From an uncultured Crocinitomix sp. (lineage in GTDB: Bacteria > Bacteroidota > Bacteroidia > Flavobacteriales_D > Crocinitomicaceae), in NCBI GenBank assembly GCA_937136425.1, contig CAKZON010000068.1, positions 1 through 64,000 of the forward strand: 64,000 nt of DNA, read 5' to 3'. The position numbers and the translations under genes are program-made. Shown piece after piece: positions 17,140 through 26,024 of the stretch (within the stretch, counting starts at the first letter, position 1; every line of letters begins with the position of its first letter). The notes beneath the pieces were generated by a model. It searched no databases and was not told the DNA's origin. It saw only the letters and a program-made list of their open reading frames with translations.

Positions 17140-18030
17140 ATGAAAAAAAGTATTCTCTTAACTTTTGCACTTGTTGTTACCCTTTGTTCCACTGCCCAAA
17201 TTAAGTTTACCACTGCAGATTTTAAACAAACCATTACAACAATTAAAGATCTTCCAATTTGCGATACTAACGCTATTGGAGTCACTATTCCTTTAGATGA
17301 TAAGATTAAAAAGTATGACAAAGTTGAAATTAGTTTACTGATAAGAGCAAAAGGGTCTGATGATCCTTTTACGCAAAAAGAAGTAGGCAATTTTTCAACC
17401 CTACAATACTATCCGAAATCAAAAAAATTCATTGATTATTTTGATGGTAGTACCAAAATTGATTTTTACTTAAAAAAGCCACTTGGTTCTGATGCAAGCG
17501 CTTTATTCACTAATCCAACTCTTTGTTATGACAGTGAAACTGCAGACATTTATATGAGCTATGAATATAAAGTTGTTGTGCGTGGACTTGAAAAATCTGG
17601 TACTGAAACTTATTGGAGCGATTATTCTGAAAGCATAAAAACCAGAGATATTTTAAAGTTTGTAAAAAACATATATACATCAGATGTTTTTTACTTTGCC
17701 ATTGGGATTGATGATCAAGCGTTCATTGATGCAAGAGAATTGAAGATTAAACAATATAATGAGCGAATGGCGCGTGCTGATGAAATTAAGGAAATGTACT
17801 CTATTCAAGTTAACACACCAGTGGGTGTGGCTACGCCTAGAATTGATGTTTACAATGCTTACCTCATTCTTCGTGCAAAGCTATATGAAACGGAGGATTA
17901 TGATCGATTGGATAAAGTTGATGCAAAAATGCTAAGTATTAAAAAGAAATATTTAAAACTTGGAATTAAATTAAACAGCATTAAAGATCCAGATGCCATT
18001 TATGAAGAAATCATGAATTTTCCGTATTAA
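17140..18030 (+). CDS. exported protein of unknown function
   Basis: 296 residues from the ATG at 17140; the longer frame would use TTG inside the previous gene. N-terminal signal MKKSILLTFALVVTLCSTAQ. The mature part has a beta-rich segment (~25-185, with VEISLLIRAKGSDDPF and YEYKVVVRGLEKS) that could be a fibronectin-like or C2-like fold, followed by a charged helical C-terminal third (QYNERMARADEIKEMYS to the end). No family recognised, no sorting domain. It lies in a run of same-strand genes including the serine hydrolase 60 bases downstream. Confidence 0.7.
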   Translation: MKKSILLTFALVVTLCSTAQIKFTTADFKQTITTIKDLPICDTNAIGVTIPLDDKIKKYDKVEISLLIRAKGSDDPFTQKEVGNFSTLQYYPKSKKFIDYFDGSTKIDFYLKKPLGSDASALFTNPTLCYDSETADIYMSYEYKVVVRGLEKSGTETYWSDYSESIKTRDILKFVKNIYTSDVFYFAIGIDDQAFIDARELKIKQYNERMARADEIKEMYSIQVNTPVGVATPRIDVYNAYLILRAKLYETEDYDRLDKVDAKMLSIKKKYLKLGIKLNSIKDPDAIYEEIMNFPY

Positions 18031-18090
18031 ATTAGCTACACAAATCCTTCTTTTTTAACTAGGCTTGTGAAACTTTAAAAAAGTGATAAA

Positions 18091-19524
18091 ATGAAAAACT
18101 GCATAACATCTTTACTCACCTTAATTTTTGTTTCGCAAATAAATTTGTTGCAAGCACAAAATTTTCCAGCCGAAACTTGGGAAAAAATAGAGCATCCCAC
18201 ACTTTATGGTTGGGATGCAAATAAACTTAGTGCAATAGAGGAGTATATTATTGACAGCACCTCCACTACTGGAATGATGATCATTCAAAATGGAAAGGTA
18301 GTTTTTGAATATGGTAATGTTTCTGAAAACAGTTATATAGCATCTTGTCGTAAAAGTATTTTAGCAATGCTTTATGGCAAATATGTGGCTGATGGCACCA
18401 TTCAGTTAGATAAATCGCTAGAAGATTTAGGCATTTCTGCTGATGGCTTACTACTTGAAAAAGAGAAAAAAGCAACCATTAAAGATATCATTTCAAGCCG
18501 ATCTGGAGTTTACCTACCTGCTTCAAATCCTGGCGACATGACATTTTTAGCTCCAGAAAGAGGTACTGTAAACCCAGGAGAATATTGGGTTTATAATAAT
18601 TGGGATTTCAATATGGCGGGATACATATTTGAAAAAGAAACCCAAAAAAACATCTATGATGAAATAGAATCGCAGTTTGCAATTCCGCTACAAATGGAAG
18701 ATTGGAATAGATCTCTTCAAGAGAAAGATGGAGATGATTTAGTCTCAGATATTCTAGCCTATCATATTTATTTTTCAACTCGAGACATGGCTAGAATTGG
18801 TTTATTAATGTTGAATAAGGGAAAATGGAATGATCAACAAATTATTCCAGAATATTGGGTAGATGAAATGGTTAAGCCATGGTCAACTTTTGAAGAATTA
18901 GATCAATTAAATCCTAACATTAAAAATGACATCTCCCAATTTTCTTATGGTTATATGTGGTGGCTTTGGGATAAGCCTAAGAATGACATTTTAGAAGGGG
19001 CTTACTCTGCACAAGGCGCCTGGGGTCAAAACATTACAATTATTCCAAAAATTAATACGGTAATCGTGATCAAAACAAATGACTTGTATTCAAGACAAAG
19101 TGGAAATCACCATTTCATGATTGATGAAATTGCTCAAATGTATAATCCTGAATTAAAGGAAGACTTAAAATATTTAACCGAAAGTATAATTGCAAATGAT
19201 GTAGAGCAATTTGTAAAAGATTATCGTAATTCACCTCCCAATGCAAATCAGGCCAATTTTCAAGGTGTTATAAATAGATTGGGGTATTATTATTTGAGAT
19301 TAAAGGAATTTGACAATGCACTGGCCATTTTTAAGCTTAATGCAGAACAGTATCCTACATCTTGGTTAGTTTTTGATAGTTTAGCTGAGGTTTATTACAG
19401 GAGAGGTAATTTTGATGAAGCGATAACATATTATCAAAAAGCAGTAACACTAAACCCTAATAATGAGTGGAATAATAACGCACGAGTAACATTTATTATT
19501 GAGCGGATAAAGCAAATGCAATAA
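18091..19524 (+). CDS. serine hydrolase of the beta-lactamase/PBP4 family with TPR tail
   Basis: 477 residues. Signal peptide MKNCITSLLTLIFVSQINLLQAQ. The nucleophile motif SxxK is S85-C-R-K88 (ASCRKSILAML), the YxN motif appears as YNNWDFN, and a late glycine-rich loop (SAQGAWGQN) occupies the place of the KTG/HxG motif. The last ~80 residues form two TPR-like helical pairs (ALAIFKLNAEQYPTSW, DEAITYYQKAVTLNPNNEW). This family includes esterases and peptidases as well as class C beta-lactamases; the fusion to TPRs argues against simple antibiotic resistance. Periplasmic. Confidence 0.85.
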   Translation: MKNCITSLLTLIFVSQINLLQAQNFPAETWEKIEHPTLYGWDANKLSAIEEYIIDSTSTTGMMIIQNGKVVFEYGNVSENSYIASCRKSILAMLYGKYVADGTIQLDKSLEDLGISADGLLLEKEKKATIKDIISSRSGVYLPASNPGDMTFLAPERGTVNPGEYWVYNNWDFNMAGYIFEKETQKNIYDEIESQFAIPLQMEDWNRSLQEKDGDDLVSDILAYHIYFSTRDMARIGLLMLNKGKWNDQQIIPEYWVDEMVKPWSTFEELDQLNPNIKNDISQFSYGYMWWLWDKPKNDILEGAYSAQGAWGQNITIIPKINTVIVIKTNDLYSRQSGNHHFMIDEIAQMYNPELKEDLKYLTESIIANDVEQFVKDYRNSPPNANQANFQGVINRLGYYYLRLKEFDNALAIFKLNAEQYPTSWLVFDSLAEVYYRRGNFDEAITYYQKAVTLNPNNEWNNNARVTFIIERIKQMQ

Positions 19525-19556
19525 TGAAATATAATAACGCAGGCTTAAACTGATTA

Positions 19557-20006
19557 ATGCAATCAAAGCACATGGTAAAATCTCTTTTTTTATATTATTA
19601 CTCAGAAAAAGGATACGGTCTTGGACTTTTTTTTACAATGGGATATCTTGCTTCAATGATCACTTTGCTTCTTTTAGGTCTAGTGTGTTTATCAGAATCG
19701 ATTCTTGATGATGGTATCTTAAAGTCAATATTTAGCGGAAATGTGTCATTCGGAAATAATAGCAGGGGAATGGCACAGTTCAGCGGGAAATTATTCGCTA
19801 TTATACTTTTAATTGTCCTAGCTGGATTATTATATGTTCCTTCTTATTTCTTTTATAGAAATTGGACGGTTGATTTCGATAAAATGGACTATTTGGATCG
19901 GCAAAAAACAATTTCGCAAGGAAAAAAAGTAATGAATGTTTTTGGAATTTTTGCGGTTATTGTTTCTGTAGGAGGAGTGTTCATTATGATTGCAAATTTT
20001 AGTTAG
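19557..20006 (+). CDS. membrane protein of unknown function
   Basis: 149 residues with an N-terminal helix (FFTMGYLASMITLLLLGLVCL), a soluble glycine/serine-rich segment (FGNNSRGMAQFSG), a second helix (LFAIILLIVLAGLLYVPSYFFY) and a C-terminal helix (VFGIFAVIVSVGGVFIMIA). No family recognised. A decayed copy of its second half lies at 20611-20888, showing that this gene, or part of it, was duplicated locally. The ATG is 32 bases behind the hydrolase stop, so probably the same transcript. Confidence 0.65.
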   Translation: MQSKHMVKSLFLYYYSEKGYGLGLFFTMGYLASMITLLLLGLVCLSESILDDGILKSIFSGNVSFGNNSRGMAQFSGKLFAIILLIVLAGLLYVPSYFFYRNWTVDFDKMDYLDRQKTISQGKKVMNVFGIFAVIVSVGGVFIMIANFS

Positions 20007-20071
20007 AATATGTTAAGAAAACTAACCCGTTTCAAAAGAATACACCTTAGGCACTAAAACGTCAACAAAAA

Positions 20072-20581
20072 ATGAAACCAATTATAATTTATTTCCTTCT
20101 CTTTTTTTCAATTACTTCATTTGGTCAAGAATCTGTTGAAAAGATGAAAATTACATTGGAGAAATATGTAGCACAAAAGACAATTCACATCAGCGATTCT
20201 TCTATAATTATTGATTTAAATAGAGGAAAAATAAGTGCACCAAAAAATTGCAAAAACAAAAAAACTGGCACAAAAGATTCTGAAAGAGGTCAGTTAAAAA
20301 TAGCTGATTTCTTAATTGAATATGACATTGGTTTTTCTGCAGGAACTTTTATTCATTCTGGAGTGAAAGATGATTACGTTTGGTACAAAAAAACAATACT
20401 TAAGGGAAATGATATCATTATAGGGCTTCAAAAAACTGAACATAAAACAACATTAGTTGTAACTGTCTATGGTGATTTAGATACTATGTGTTTTCCCGCA
20501 AATTTTAGAGCGGAAGTAAAAAATGAAACCGACATAAAAACACTGTTGGACATTGCTGTTAGTTATGAAGCTAAATTATAA
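20072..20581 (+). CDS. exported protein of unknown function
   Basis: 169 residues. Signal peptide MKPIIIYFLLFFSITSFG, then a soluble region with alternating strands. It contains a lysine-rich patch (CKNKKTGTKDSERG) and a single cysteine near the C-terminus (DTMCFPANF). No recognised domain. It separates the intact membrane gene from its decayed copy. Confidence 0.6.
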   Translation: MKPIIIYFLLFFSITSFGQESVEKMKITLEKYVAQKTIHISDSSIIIDLNRGKISAPKNCKNKKTGTKDSERGQLKIADFLIEYDIGFSAGTFIHSGVKDDYVWYKKTILKGNDIIIGLQKTEHKTTLVVTVYGDLDTMCFPANFRAEVKNETDIKTLLDIAVSYEAKL

Positions 20582-20610
20582 AGGCTCATTTAATTTTGAT
20601 AGTATGACAA

Positions 20611-20888
20611 TTATTTAGTGGAAATGATTCATTCGGAAATAATACCGGAAGATTAGTACAATTGAGCGCAAAGTTATTTGCAATTATACTATTACTTGCC
20701 GTAGCTATATTATGATATGTTCCTTCTTATTTTTATTATAAAAATTGGACGGTTGATTTCAATAAAATAGACAGAATTGATCCATAAAAAACGATTTCAT
20801 ATGGAAAAAAGTAATGAATATGTTTGGAATTATTGCTGCTCCAATTTCTGTAGGAGGAGTGTTAATTATGATAGCTGAGATTAGTTAA
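20611..20888 (+). pseudogene. decayed partial duplicate of the 19557-20006 membrane gene
   Basis: Nucleotide-level similarity to about 19729-20006 is plain in shared stretches such as TCATTCGGAAATAAT, ATTGGACGGTTGATTTC and TGTAGGAGGAGTG. Reading in register gives in-frame stops (TGA in TATGATATG near 20714, TAA in CCATAAAAA near 20785) and small indels, so no intact protein can be made. Only the 3' part of the parent is present. Upstream (20582-20610) and downstream (20889-20984) I see nothing further. Confidence 0.8.
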
Positions 20889-20984
20889 AGACTAACTGAA
20901 AAAGAAGGGTAAAAGGGTTCAGAATAATAAACCTCAAATCCATATTTGATTAAAAATTTAGGATGCAAACTTAAACCTTGTAAA

Positions 20985-21752
20985 ATGAAAACATTAGTAT
21001 CAATAACAATTCTCATTTTCAGCACTCAGATTTACGCCAACTGTAGCGGAGCGCCAATTAAATTTTGGCCAAAGGAAAAAACAATTAATCGCAATTCAAT
21101 CATCATGATTGAGGGAGATATGAATCCGTATATATTAAACGAACTCAATAATAATTACCCAATTTATTTAAACTCTTCTAATCATAAAGTAAAACTTCTG
21201 GTGCAGGAAATTTTAATTGGAGAATACTATACCGCCCAAGTTATTTTACGGCCTGAAGAAGAATTAATCATTGGTCAAACTTATCATTTGTATAGCGACA
21301 GCCTCTCTGATAATGATATTCTATTGAAAAAACGCAACCCTACCACTCTTAAAATGAAACCAGTTTCATGGATGGTAGATTGGGAAGCAATTGATACAAT
21401 TCGTCCAGCATTTACATCAACACCAATAGAAATAAAAAAGATATTGGACTGTTACTCCAGTTCTTGCGGCGAAGAAATTCGCGTTGTCTTTAATGCAGAT
21501 GTAGAAGACCAATCAGAAATTTTAGTAAAAACAACCGTAAGAGATAAAAAGAAAAACAAAACCGCCACATTTTACTTAGTTAGAAAAAGAGATAGAGTAG
21601 CTGTTGGACATGGAATATGTTATGGGGCTTTTAATATAAAACGAGGCGGAGAATATGAAGTTGAATTTAGTTTAATTGACGCATCAGGAAATGTTAGTAT
21701 AGAAACTATCTCTAAAATAGCATTTAGCGTCCCATTAGATGTTAAGGAATAA
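20985..21752 (+). CDS. exported protein of unknown function
   Basis: 255 residues from the ATG at 20985 (MKTLVSITILIFSTQIYA, a signal peptide); the longer frame from 20946 would use TTG. The mature protein has two beta-rich halves. The first (ENELTINRNSI-like start, then MIEGDMNPYILNELN) resembles an Ig-like 'big' fold; the second contains a Cys pair in CYSSSCGEEI and a lone Cys in GHGICYG. Beta-sandwich periplasmic protein is the most that can be said. Same strand as its neighbours, 118 bases before the AraC regulator. Confidence 0.65.
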   Translation: MKTLVSITILIFSTQIYANCSGAPIKFWPKEKTINRNSIIMIEGDMNPYILNELNNNYPIYLNSSNHKVKLLVQEILIGEYYTAQVILRPEEELIIGQTYHLYSDSLSDNDILLKKRNPTTLKMKPVSWMVDWEAIDTIRPAFTSTPIEIKKILDCYSSSCGEEIRVVFNADVEDQSEILVKTTVRDKKKNKTATFYLVRKRDRVAVGHGICYGAFNIKRGGEYEVEFSLIDASGNVSIETISKIAFSVPLDVKE

Positions 21753-21870
21753 ATTAACAATTTTCACCCCTCATACTTTTACCTATTCTTATTTTTGTTC
21801 AATACATTATCAGTATTTTAATCAAAAATTATAATGTTAAGTATAACAACTAACGAACACTACCTGACAA

Positions 21871-23001
21871 ATGGATAAATTTACTTTAGTAGGTACTATT
21901 ACTTTAGTTATTCTGTTTTTTTCCGTGCTGCTTTCGTTTTTTCTTTTCACCGTAAAAGCCAAAAACAAGTTAGGGAACACGTTATTAGCAACCTATTTTA
22001 CCGTGTTTGCTATTCATATCAGTGTTTTTTTCTATTCAAAATACATAGAACTTCCGTTAGTAATTGAAATGTTGCGGGATCAAATCATCACACTCGCTAG
22101 TCCATTACTTTATTTGTATTTATTATCCAATATCTATTCCGATCTAAAGTTGCGCCCAATACATCTATTAAACTTGCTACCGCTAGTGATTGCCATTCTA
22201 ATATTTACGCCCCGTTTTTATGCTGCAAATGAAACCGACAGAATACTTTTTACAGAAAATTTTAATGCGCAAATTGAAACTAAAATCTCTTATATCATTA
22301 GCACATTGACAACTGTTTTTTATTTGGTGTTGATGTTTATTGAATTAAATAAATACAAAAAGTTACTCCAAGAAAACTACGCAAATACCATCTCTTTTAA
22401 TTACAAATGGTTGTACCAATTAACTGTTGTGGTTTCCACAATTTTTGTCTTTTCACAATTCAAACAGTTGTATAAATTTTTAGGGAATGATATTGATACC
22501 TTAAACATTATGAGATTAATGCTCATTATTCTTCTCTTAGGTTTTCTATTTTGGATTGTTTTAAAAAGTATGTATCAACCCGAATTATTTAAAGCAATTG
22601 ATACAAAGCACCAATTAATAAAAAGTGTTGCACAAGTCCATGCATCTGAAGAAAAAGACGCAACTATTCAGGCTGAAATTAAAATTTTACAAGAATTTAT
22701 GAACGAGCATGAACCTTATTTAGATTCATCTCTCACCCTACAAAAATTAGCTCACCAAGTTAAAATGCCTTCACGTGAATTGTCCCTCCTAATCAACCAC
22801 CATTTAAATCAACATTTTTTTGATTTTATAGCATCATACCGCATCAAAAAAGCCATTTCTTTATTGGATAATCCGGCTAACAAAAAGCTAACTATTTTAG
22901 AAATTTTGTATGATGTCGGGTTTAATTCTAAATCACCATTTAACAAAGCCTTTAAAAAACACACGGGACAAACCCCAACTGAGTACCGATCAAAACTCTA
23001 A
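21871..23001 (+). CDS. membrane-anchored AraC-family regulator
   Basis: 376 residues. The first ~230 residues hold about six to seven membrane helices (LVGTITLVILFFSVLLSFFL, then LLYLYLLSNIY, LLPLVIAILIF, ISTLTTVFYLVLMF, LYQLTVVVSTIFVF, LMLIILLLGFLFWIV). The C-terminal HTH_18 domain (LTLQKLAHQVKMPSRELSLL, then ILYDVGFNSKSPFNKAFKKH and GQTPTEYRSKL) is typical AraC. This layout is common in Bacteroidota and implies a membrane-tethered sensor-regulator. The serine hydrolase gene 144 bases downstream on the same strand is the natural candidate target. Confidence 0.9.
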   Translation: MDKFTLVGTITLVILFFSVLLSFFLFTVKAKNKLGNTLLATYFTVFAIHISVFFYSKYIELPLVIEMLRDQIITLASPLLYLYLLSNIYSDLKLRPIHLLNLLPLVIAILIFTPRFYAANETDRILFTENFNAQIETKISYIISTLTTVFYLVLMFIELNKYKKLLQENYANTISFNYKWLYQLTVVVSTIFVFSQFKQLYKFLGNDIDTLNIMRLMLIILLLGFLFWIVLKSMYQPELFKAIDTKHQLIKSVAQVHASEEKDATIQAEIKILQEFMNEHEPYLDSSLTLQKLAHQVKMPSRELSLLINHHLNQHFFDFIASYRIKKAISLLDNPANKKLTILEILYDVGFNSKSPFNKAFKKHTGQTPTEYRSKL

Positions 23002-23144
23002 CAACTAGCTGCTTACAATAAAGCAATACGCCCCGTAAAAAGTTAAACGCATTTTTAATTAAAAAAAGAGTACTACTTTATTTAGTTGTACGCCGTTTCG
23101 TCCAATCGTCTTCACATTTGTTTCAAATTAAAAAACAAATAAAA

Positions 23145-24788
23145 ATGAAAACGCTTTTTTTTATCGCCCTAATCTTTTTTTCAACTTGTGCTTTTGTACA
23201 AAATCCACTTAACGAAAACTACACCGAAAAGGTAGAAGAGTTGCTCAATGAATATCCTATTAAAAATGGTCCAGGAATAGCCATTTCTGTCATTAGAGAT
23301 GGGGAAGTTATTTATAAAAAGAATAAAGGTTATGCCAACCTAGAACATATGGTTCCAATCACTGATTCAACAAAATTTGTTGTTGGTTCAATAGCAAAAC
23401 AATTCACCGCCTTCTCTATTCTATTATTAGAAGACGAAGGAAAGCTCTCTATAGATGATGACATCATAAAATACTTACCGGAATTAAACTTGCTAGAACA
23501 TAAGATTACTATTAAACAATTAATCAACCATACCAGTGGTTTTAGAAACACATATGACCTAAATAGTTTGAGGGGAATAACGGATTATGACCTATGCAGT
23601 CAAGAAGAATTGGTTGATTTATTATTAAGACAAAGAGGTTTGAATTTTGTTCCTGGCGACAGGTTTCAATATTGCAATGCTGCTTATGTTTTATTGGCTG
23701 AAATTGTAGAACGAGTTTCTGAAAAGAGCTTTGCCAATTTTACCAAAGAAAGAATTTTTGAACCACTTAAAATGACGAATAGTTTATTTGTGGACAATCC
23801 TCACCTTGTGGTAAAAAACAAGGCATTATCTTATTATAAACAGGGTAACGACTTTCATTATATTCCATTTAATCATTCTATTGTGGGCTCTACTGGGCTA
23901 TATTCAACTGTTGGGGATTTATGTATTTGGGCTAATAATTTTGACAAAATAACTATTGGAAACCAAAATATTATTCGAAAAATGAAACAGAAGAGTAATT
24001 TAAACAATGGAGAAAAAATTCCTTATGCTTTAGGTCAGGAATTAAAGATTTATAAAGGTTTAAACGTTGTTTTTCATGGGGGCGGTGACGCTGGTTTTAG
24101 ATCTTATTTACTAAGAGTACCTGATTACAATTTATCAATTGCTGTTTCAGGAAATTTCGAATCTTTTAACCCATTAAACCTATCATATGGTTTGGTAGAC
24201 GTATTCTTACCAAATGAAATTCAAGAGCCAATTAAAGAAAAGGTTCCAAATTACACCTATAAAGACTTGCGTAAATTTGAAGGAGATTACCAAGTATTTC
24301 CAGGATTATACATCACTATTTTTGCTGAAAAGGATTCACTTTACTTTAAAGTTTATGGCTCCGAAGACAAACTCAACCTACCGGTTATAGCTGAAAATGA
24401 ATTTCAATTTCCTGCAAGGCCACATAGTAAATTCAAATTTTATGAAAATAGTCTTACATGGCATTTTTCAGATTTTTATTATCCTGGTAATAAAGTAATA
24501 CTTGACCCTCCTACATATGAATCGCTTGTTTTAAATGATTATGCAGGGTTATATAAAAGTCCCGAAATTGAAACTGCTTATTCATTCATAATAAAGGACA
24601 ATAAATTAATTGCAACTCATTATTTAAATGAAGACGTAACATTAATACCAATTGAAGAGGATACTTTTATATCAAACACATCTCATATTGGTCGTGTAGC
24701 GTTTACAAGAAATGACAACGGAATGATTAATGGTTGCAAAATATCAGGCCAATCGTCTTACAATATTCTTTTTTATAAAACAGCGTAA
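23145..24788 (+). CDS. serine hydrolase of the beta-lactamase family
   Basis: 547 residues from the ATG at 23145 (MKTLFFIALIFFSTCAFV, signal peptide); the longer frame uses TTG at 23118. Catalytic motifs: S82-I-A-K85 (VGSIAKQFTAFS), Y-C-N in FQYCNAAYVLL, and HGGGDAGF as the third motif. The core spans ~25-370 and is followed by a ~170-residue beta-rich tail, as in D-aminopeptidase/esterase-like members of the family. Probable periplasmic peptidase or esterase. Its leader shares a 12-base string with the mbnP upstream region (see findings). A convergent terminator follows. Confidence 0.87.
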   Translation: MKTLFFIALIFFSTCAFVQNPLNENYTEKVEELLNEYPIKNGPGIAISVIRDGEVIYKKNKGYANLEHMVPITDSTKFVVGSIAKQFTAFSILLLEDEGKLSIDDDIIKYLPELNLLEHKITIKQLINHTSGFRNTYDLNSLRGITDYDLCSQEELVDLLLRQRGLNFVPGDRFQYCNAAYVLLAEIVERVSEKSFANFTKERIFEPLKMTNSLFVDNPHLVVKNKALSYYKQGNDFHYIPFNHSIVGSTGLYSTVGDLCIWANNFDKITIGNQNIIRKMKQKSNLNNGEKIPYALGQELKIYKGLNVVFHGGGDAGFRSYLLRVPDYNLSIAVSGNFESFNPLNLSYGLVDVFLPNEIQEPIKEKVPNYTYKDLRKFEGDYQVFPGLYITIFAEKDSLYFKVYGSEDKLNLPVIAENEFQFPARPHSKFKFYENSLTWHFSDFYYPGNKVILDPPTYESLVLNDYAGLYKSPEIETAYSFIIKDNKLIATHYLNEDVTLIPIEEDTFISNTSHIGRVAFTRNDNGMINGCKISGQSSYNILFYKTA

Positions 24789-24836
24789 AACTTACTTTCT
24801 CTAACCATCATTCAATTTGAATAATTGAGGTATCAA

Positions 24837-24872
24837 AAAAAAGGGTTGATAACCAACAATCAACCCTTTTTA
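24837..24872. terminator. bidirectional terminator between convergent genes
   Basis: AAGGGTTGAT (24841-24850), loop AACCAACA, ATCAACCCTT (24859-24868), with As before and Ts after. It serves the hydrolase gene (plus) and the MbnH-like gene (minus). Confidence 0.85.
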
Positions 24873-24892
24873 ATTACATTAAGTAAGCTACA

Positions 24893-26014
24893 CTATTCAA
24901 ATGGACTTGTATAATCTTGATTGTTCAGATATGTTTCATCTGTTAGTGTATGTAAAAAAGCAATTAAATCTGCAATTTCGCCTGCATCAAGCATTAAACC
25001 TGTTCCCATAGTACTCGCCAAAGCAGGATCAAGAGTTGATGAGGTATTGAGTTCTTCATTATAATGGTTTACAACTTCTTCCAACGTATTAAAACGTCCG
25101 TCATGCATATAAGGAGCAGTAACGGCAATATTTCGAAGTGAAGTAACTTTGAACTTTGCTTTATCAGCATCATCCTCTGTCACATCATAACGTCCTAAAT
25201 CAGTAAAATCAACCTCACTATCCAATCCGTTATTCATGTACTCGTCATTCTCAAAATTAGTTCCCGAATGGCAATGCGCACAATCGGCTCCAGAAGTTTC
25301 TGGAAAAAACTCATTGTATTCTCCAAAAAACAATACGCGTCCGCGTTCTTCAGCATCTGTTAGAGTTGCCGTACCTGCTAAATAACGGTCATATTTTGAA
25401 TCATCTGAAACTATAGACATCATGAAAGCCTCCAACGCCAAAGAAATGTTTAACGCATTGATTTGCCCATCTTCAAACGCTCTTACAAACTGGTTTTTAT
25501 AAAGCTGTTCTAATCCAAATAGCCTGTAATTACTCAATTTCTCAATCACATTGTCAAGTGTTTCATTCATCTCTAAATGATCTTGAATAGGCAGCAAGGC
25601 TTGATCTCTTAATAACTCCGCTCTTCCATCCCAAAAGAAACCATTCTCATTCCAAGCTAAATTTACAACAGCCATTGCCTGTCTTGCTCCAAACAAACCA
25701 TCAACCCCCTCCGAAAATTGATCCGAATCAGAAAAACCATCCGCTTGCAAATGGCAAGATGCACAAGCCATTGAACCATCTTTAGAAAGTTCTTTCTCAT
25801 AAAACAACATTCTACCTAATTTCACTTTTTCAACAGTAAACGGGTTATCCGCAGGCAAGTTAGGCACAGGTAATGTATTGTTTACATATTTAAGGCTATA
25901 AGGCGAATTATCATACTCTGCATAGTCTTCAATAACAGGTGGATCTTTCTTACAAGAAGCCAATAATATGACTGCACCCATTAAAAGGGTGTATTGTAAT
26001 TTAAAGAAATTCAT
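24893..26014 (-). CDS. di-haem peroxidase-like lipoprotein (MbnH/MauG-like)
   Basis: 373 residues with a lipobox (ILLASC21), so attached to a membrane facing the periplasm or surface. Two CxxCH haem c motifs: C84-ASC-H88 and C245-AHC-H249, the layout of bacterial di-haem cytochrome c peroxidases and of MauG. It lies 10 bases behind an MbnP-like gene. In methanotrophs the MauG-type MbnH oxidises a Trp of its partner MbnP to kynurenine to create a Cu site, so adjacency to an MbnP-like gene argues for that activity over H2O2 scavenging. The assignment as MbnH-like rests on this pairing. Confidence 0.82.
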   Translation of the reverse strand: MNFFKLQYTLLMGAVILLASCKKDPPVIEDYAEYDNSPYSLKYVNNTLPVPNLPADNPFTVEKVKLGRMLFYEKELSKDGSMACASCHLQADGFSDSDQFSEGVDGLFGARQAMAVVNLAWNENGFFWDGRAELLRDQALLPIQDHLEMNETLDNVIEKLSNYRLFGLEQLYKNQFVRAFEDGQINALNISLALEAFMMSIVSDDSKYDRYLAGTATLTDAEERGRVLFFGEYNEFFPETSGADCAHCHSGTNFENDEYMNNGLDSEVDFTDLGRYDVTEDDADKAKFKVTSLRNIAVTAPYMHDGRFNTLEEVVNHYNEELNTSSTLDPALASTMGTGLMLDAGEIADLIAFLHTLTDETYLNNQDYTSPFE

Positions 26015-26024
26015 AGTAAACTAT

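Noticed and set aside
18091..24788. Serine hydrolases as antibiotic-resistance beta-lactamases
   Set aside because: SxxK and YxN motifs are shared with esterases and peptidases; long extra C-terminal regions and the regulators around them argue for envelope or signalling roles.
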